From NCBI GenBank assembly GCA_031266295.1, contig JAISBH010000188.1, forward strand, positions 1 through 7,099: DNA of 7,099 nucleotides. The letters run 5' to 3'. The notes below the pieces were generated by a model that was not told the origin of the DNA, ran no database searches, and worked only from the letters and a program-made list of their open reading frames with translations. The stretch is from Oscillospiraceae bacterium (GTDB lineage Bacteria; Bacillota; Clostridia; Christensenellales; Aristaeellaceae). Numbering within the stretch: the first letter of the stretch is position 1; each line of letters starts with the position of its first letter. Made by a program: the position numbers and the translations under genes. Shown one piece after another: positions 6,032 to 7,099 of this stretch.

Positions 6032-6196
6032 TTACCCCCTTCCCCTGGAGTCCGCAGCTGAATCATCCCGCTTCCTGCCGCCTATTACAGCTATTACGCC
6101 GGTGAATACCTTGATCAGTACCAACAGTATAATTAACACGGCGAATACTACCACAACCACAAACAACCCGGTCAGCAAACTCTCACTCAACGGCAT
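6032..6196 (-). CDS. Sodium pump decarboxylase gamma subunit (OadG-like), short
   Basis: This 54-residue protein consists of a short N-terminus, one long hydrophobic segment (about 7-38, rich in Val, Leu and Ile), then a basic GGRKR stop-transfer and a 14-residue hydrophilic tail. That layout and its place directly before the beta subunit identify it as the gamma subunit, which anchors and assembles the complex in the membrane. It is shorter than typical OadG (about 80-100 residues) because the C-terminal tail is minimal. The start at 6196 is preferred because AAGGAGG (6211-6205) lies eight bases upstream; ATG 6202 is too close, and ATG 6220 lies upstream of that ribosome site and next to the predicted transcription start. 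Only six bases separate its stop from the beta start. Confidence 0.85.
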   Translation of the reverse strand: MPLSESLLTGLFVVVVVFAVLIILLVLIKVFTGVIAVIGGRKRDDSAADSRGRG

Positions 6197-6225
6197 AGAC
6201 ATTACCTCCTTAGCATTCAAAAATA

Positions 6226-6254
6226 ATTTTACATCTCTCTAAGTGGGTTGTCAA
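6226..6254 (-). promoter_or_regulatory. Strong sigma-A promoter of the decarboxylase gamma-beta operon
   Basis: On the minus strand a consensus TTGACA (6254-6249) is 17 bases from TAAAAT (6231-6226). Transcription would start near 6219, giving a leader of about 23 nt with AAGGAGG before the ATG at 6196. This placement supports the short form of the gamma gene and shows that the gamma-beta pair is expressed without an upstream alpha gene. Confidence 0.85.
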
Positions 6255-6278
6255 ATATTAGCGTGCAGGCATGTACAG

Positions 6279-6288
6279 GACGCGCGTC
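6279..6288. other. Perfect palindrome GACGCGCGTC upstream of the decarboxylase promoter
   Basis: A 10-bp palindrome lies 25 bases upstream of the -35 of the decarboxylase promoter, in the gap before the transposase remnant. It could be an activator site or chance; no second copy was noticed. Confidence 0.2.
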
Positions 6289-6327
6289 ATGGATCTTCGA
6301 CATTAACAAGAGAGCGAAGTGGTGGAA

Positions 6328-6343
6328 AAGTGAGACATCACTT
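6328..6343. other. Hairpin AAGTGA-GACA-TCACTT between decarboxylase promoter and transposase remnant
   Basis: A perfect 6-bp stem with a four-base loop is followed by GAATTTT on the plus strand and by TTTTCC on the minus strand. It could be a weak bidirectional terminator or part of the insertion sequence's left end. Its exact role is not resolved. Confidence 0.3.
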
Positions 6344-6367
6344 GAATTTTCTGCTAAATTGGGACAT

Positions 6368-6397
6368 TTGGTATTGTACAATGTGTTATGATATAAT
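6368..6397 (+). promoter_or_regulatory. Transposase promoter of the IS remnant
   Basis: TATAAT (6392-6397) with an extended TG (6389-6390) is preceded by TTGGTA (6368-6373) at 18 bases. GGAGG (6412-6416) then leads to the ATG at 6423. A perfect palindrome ATTGTACAAT (6373-6382) lies in the spacer. Confidence 0.5.
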
Positions 6398-6422
6398 AAA
6401 TTAGCTGATTCGGAGGCTGCCG

Positions 6423-6842
6423 ATGAGGCTATGGATTGTTCAAGTAAAGAATGCATCGTCGTTCTACGTTGTCGAGTGTATACGCTAAAGAGGTAAACGA
6501 ACAAACCGTGTTGATGAGCGGTTGGGAACGTTGGATGAAGTGATAGCAAAAGCAAGCGGGGAAGACCCAATCGTGTGGGCAAAGCACTATGCCGCTCGTT
6601 TAACTCAGTTGGAGGCAGAGGGTAAGCGCTAGGTCGTTGCGCGGTATTTGCCAACAGAGCGTCTGAGCAAGGGAGAACAGCGCCTGTACAACGGCGGGTA
6701 CTTGTTTTTGCATAAGATCTACCACTCGTTAGAATTAGACAAGATGTGCGCTGAAATCACGAAGAGGAATCAGTCTGACCATGCTCTGAGTGATATTCTA
6801 TCAAAGTTAGTATATTGCAGGATATTGTATCCGTCCTTGAAC
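6423..6842 (+). pseudogene. IS1634-family (IS4-like) transposase, N-terminal remnant with two in-frame stops
   Basis: One reading frame from ATG 6423 gives the typical beginning of IS1634-type transposases: MRLWIVQVKNASSFYVVE, then ERLGTLDEVIAKASGEDPIV, then WAKHYAARL, then the YNGGYLFLHKIYHSLELDKM block, and finally DILSKLVYCRILYPS. TAA at 6486-6488 (codon 22) and TAG at 6630-6632 (codon 70) interrupt it, without any frameshift. Similarity ends near 6842 after about 140 codons, whereas full transposases of this group are around 500 residues and include the catalytic DDE residues further on. The element is therefore dead. Ribosome site and promoter remain in front. The left terminal repeat is not clearly defined, and the right end is missing. 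Its lower G+C than neighbouring genes agrees with a foreign origin. Confidence 0.85.
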
Positions 6843-7099
6843 TTTGCTCCAGACGGTTCTGCCCTCAAATCGAAGTACGGCGCAAGTTGCGGCGTATAGG
6901 TGAACCCATATGGGCTCGGGTCGTAAGTATCCATCAATTCCCACAAAAGCCCGATGGCGTTACCAAACTCATTCGGGTCAACAAATGGTGCGCCTTGAAA
7001 ATACAGCATCGTGCAGGGCGGCAATTCCGCCACTTCGTGTCTTTCGGGAATTGGCTTGCAATAATCGAGTGGTACTTCAATACCGGCGGCGGTGTTGCC
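6770..7099 (-). CDS. GyrI-like effector-binding domain, probably C-terminus of an AraC-family regulator; 5' end outside window, 3' end replaced
   Basis: The minus-strand frame enters from the right edge and gives 109 residues. Residues 1-87 fit the GyrI-like (Rob/SbmC type) small-molecule-binding domain found at the C-terminus of AraC-type regulators. Visible elements are GIEVPLDY (6-13), the family's ELPPCTMLYFQGAPF (25-39), the helix FGNAIGLLWELMDTY (45-59) and PSPYGFTYTPQLAPYFDL (61-78). After about residue 87 (position 6840) the sequence is merely the antisense of the transposase remnant and ends at a chance TGA (6772-6770). The last strand of the domain, normally following the PxFxLEP-like segment, appears lost. 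The regulator is therefore probably impaired. Identity as AraC rather than MerR type rests on resemblance only, since the DNA-binding part lies outside. Confidence 0.75.
   Translation of the reverse strand, partial: GNTAAGIEVPLDYCKPIPERHEVAELPPCTMLYFQGAPFVDPNEFGNAIGLLWELMDTYDPSPYGFTYTPQLAPYFDLRAEPSGAKFKDGYNILQYTNFDRISLRAWSD

Noticed and set aside
6486..6632. Stop-codon recoding in the transposase (TAA and TAG read through)
   Set aside because: Two different stop codons and loss of the catalytic part of the protein are far better explained by pseudogene decay.
6229..6654. 141-codon minus-strand frame antisense to the transposase remnant
   Set aside because: It covers the decarboxylase promoter and the transposase start on the opposite strand, has low-complexity Leu/Ser/Pro content and no ribosome site.
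1..7099. tRNA, rRNA, CRISPR array, riboswitch or defence-system genes
   Set aside because: I saw no cloverleaf-like sequence, regularly spaced repeats, known aptamer core or defence-type domains on either strand.

Overview
The window looks like the chromosome of an anaerobic, low-oxygen-niche Bacillota (Clostridia-type) bacterium. The grounds are strong AGGAGG-type ribosome binding sites, clear sigma-A promoters, a MurR/RpiR regulator, a BaiN/HI0933-type flavoprotein and a sodium-pumping decarboxylase membrane module. This is an inference from gene content; no rRNA or other marker is present. Metabolic genes are intact and mostly G+C-rich, while the recombinase and both flanks of the right-hand part carry traces of mobile DNA and rearrangement.

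Left part (1-3714). A small serine recombinase (minus strand) runs off the left edge. Divergent from it is a class I glutamine-amidotransferase-like peptidase of family C26 (740-1393). Next come a MurR/RpiR regulator (1536-2447) and, overlapping it by four bases, an HI0933/BaiN-type FAD oxidoreductase (2444-3709). The peptidase and regulator promoters share a near-identical 10-mer with TTGC-TT-GCAA symmetry at the -35 box, so both may answer to one regulator, possibly the RpiR protein itself.

Middle and right part (3756-6254, all minus strand). A canonical promoter (TTGACA-17-TAAAAT) drives a very short gamma subunit and a complete beta subunit of a Na+-translocating decarboxylase. All six beta-subunit residues known to matter in the Klebsiella enzyme are in place. 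No alpha (carboxyltransferase) or biotin carrier subunit is in view. Immediately downstream lies an MmcQ/YjbR-family frame that has lost its N-terminus and start codon. It overlaps a HEAT-like helical-repeat protein by four bases. A possible 52-codon small gene and a terminator-like hairpin follow.

Right edge (6255-7099). A dead IS1634-type transposase remnant (plus strand) has two in-frame stops and breaks off near 6842. At the same point the minus-strand reading of a GyrI-like effector-binding domain, probably of an AraC-type regulator, loses its homology. This marks a recombination junction where both partners are truncated.

I found no tRNA, rRNA, CRISPR array or recognisable riboswitch. 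I see no clear new defence or other novel system. The most useful leads are the shared operator, the headless YjbR/HEAT pair and the double-truncation junction.
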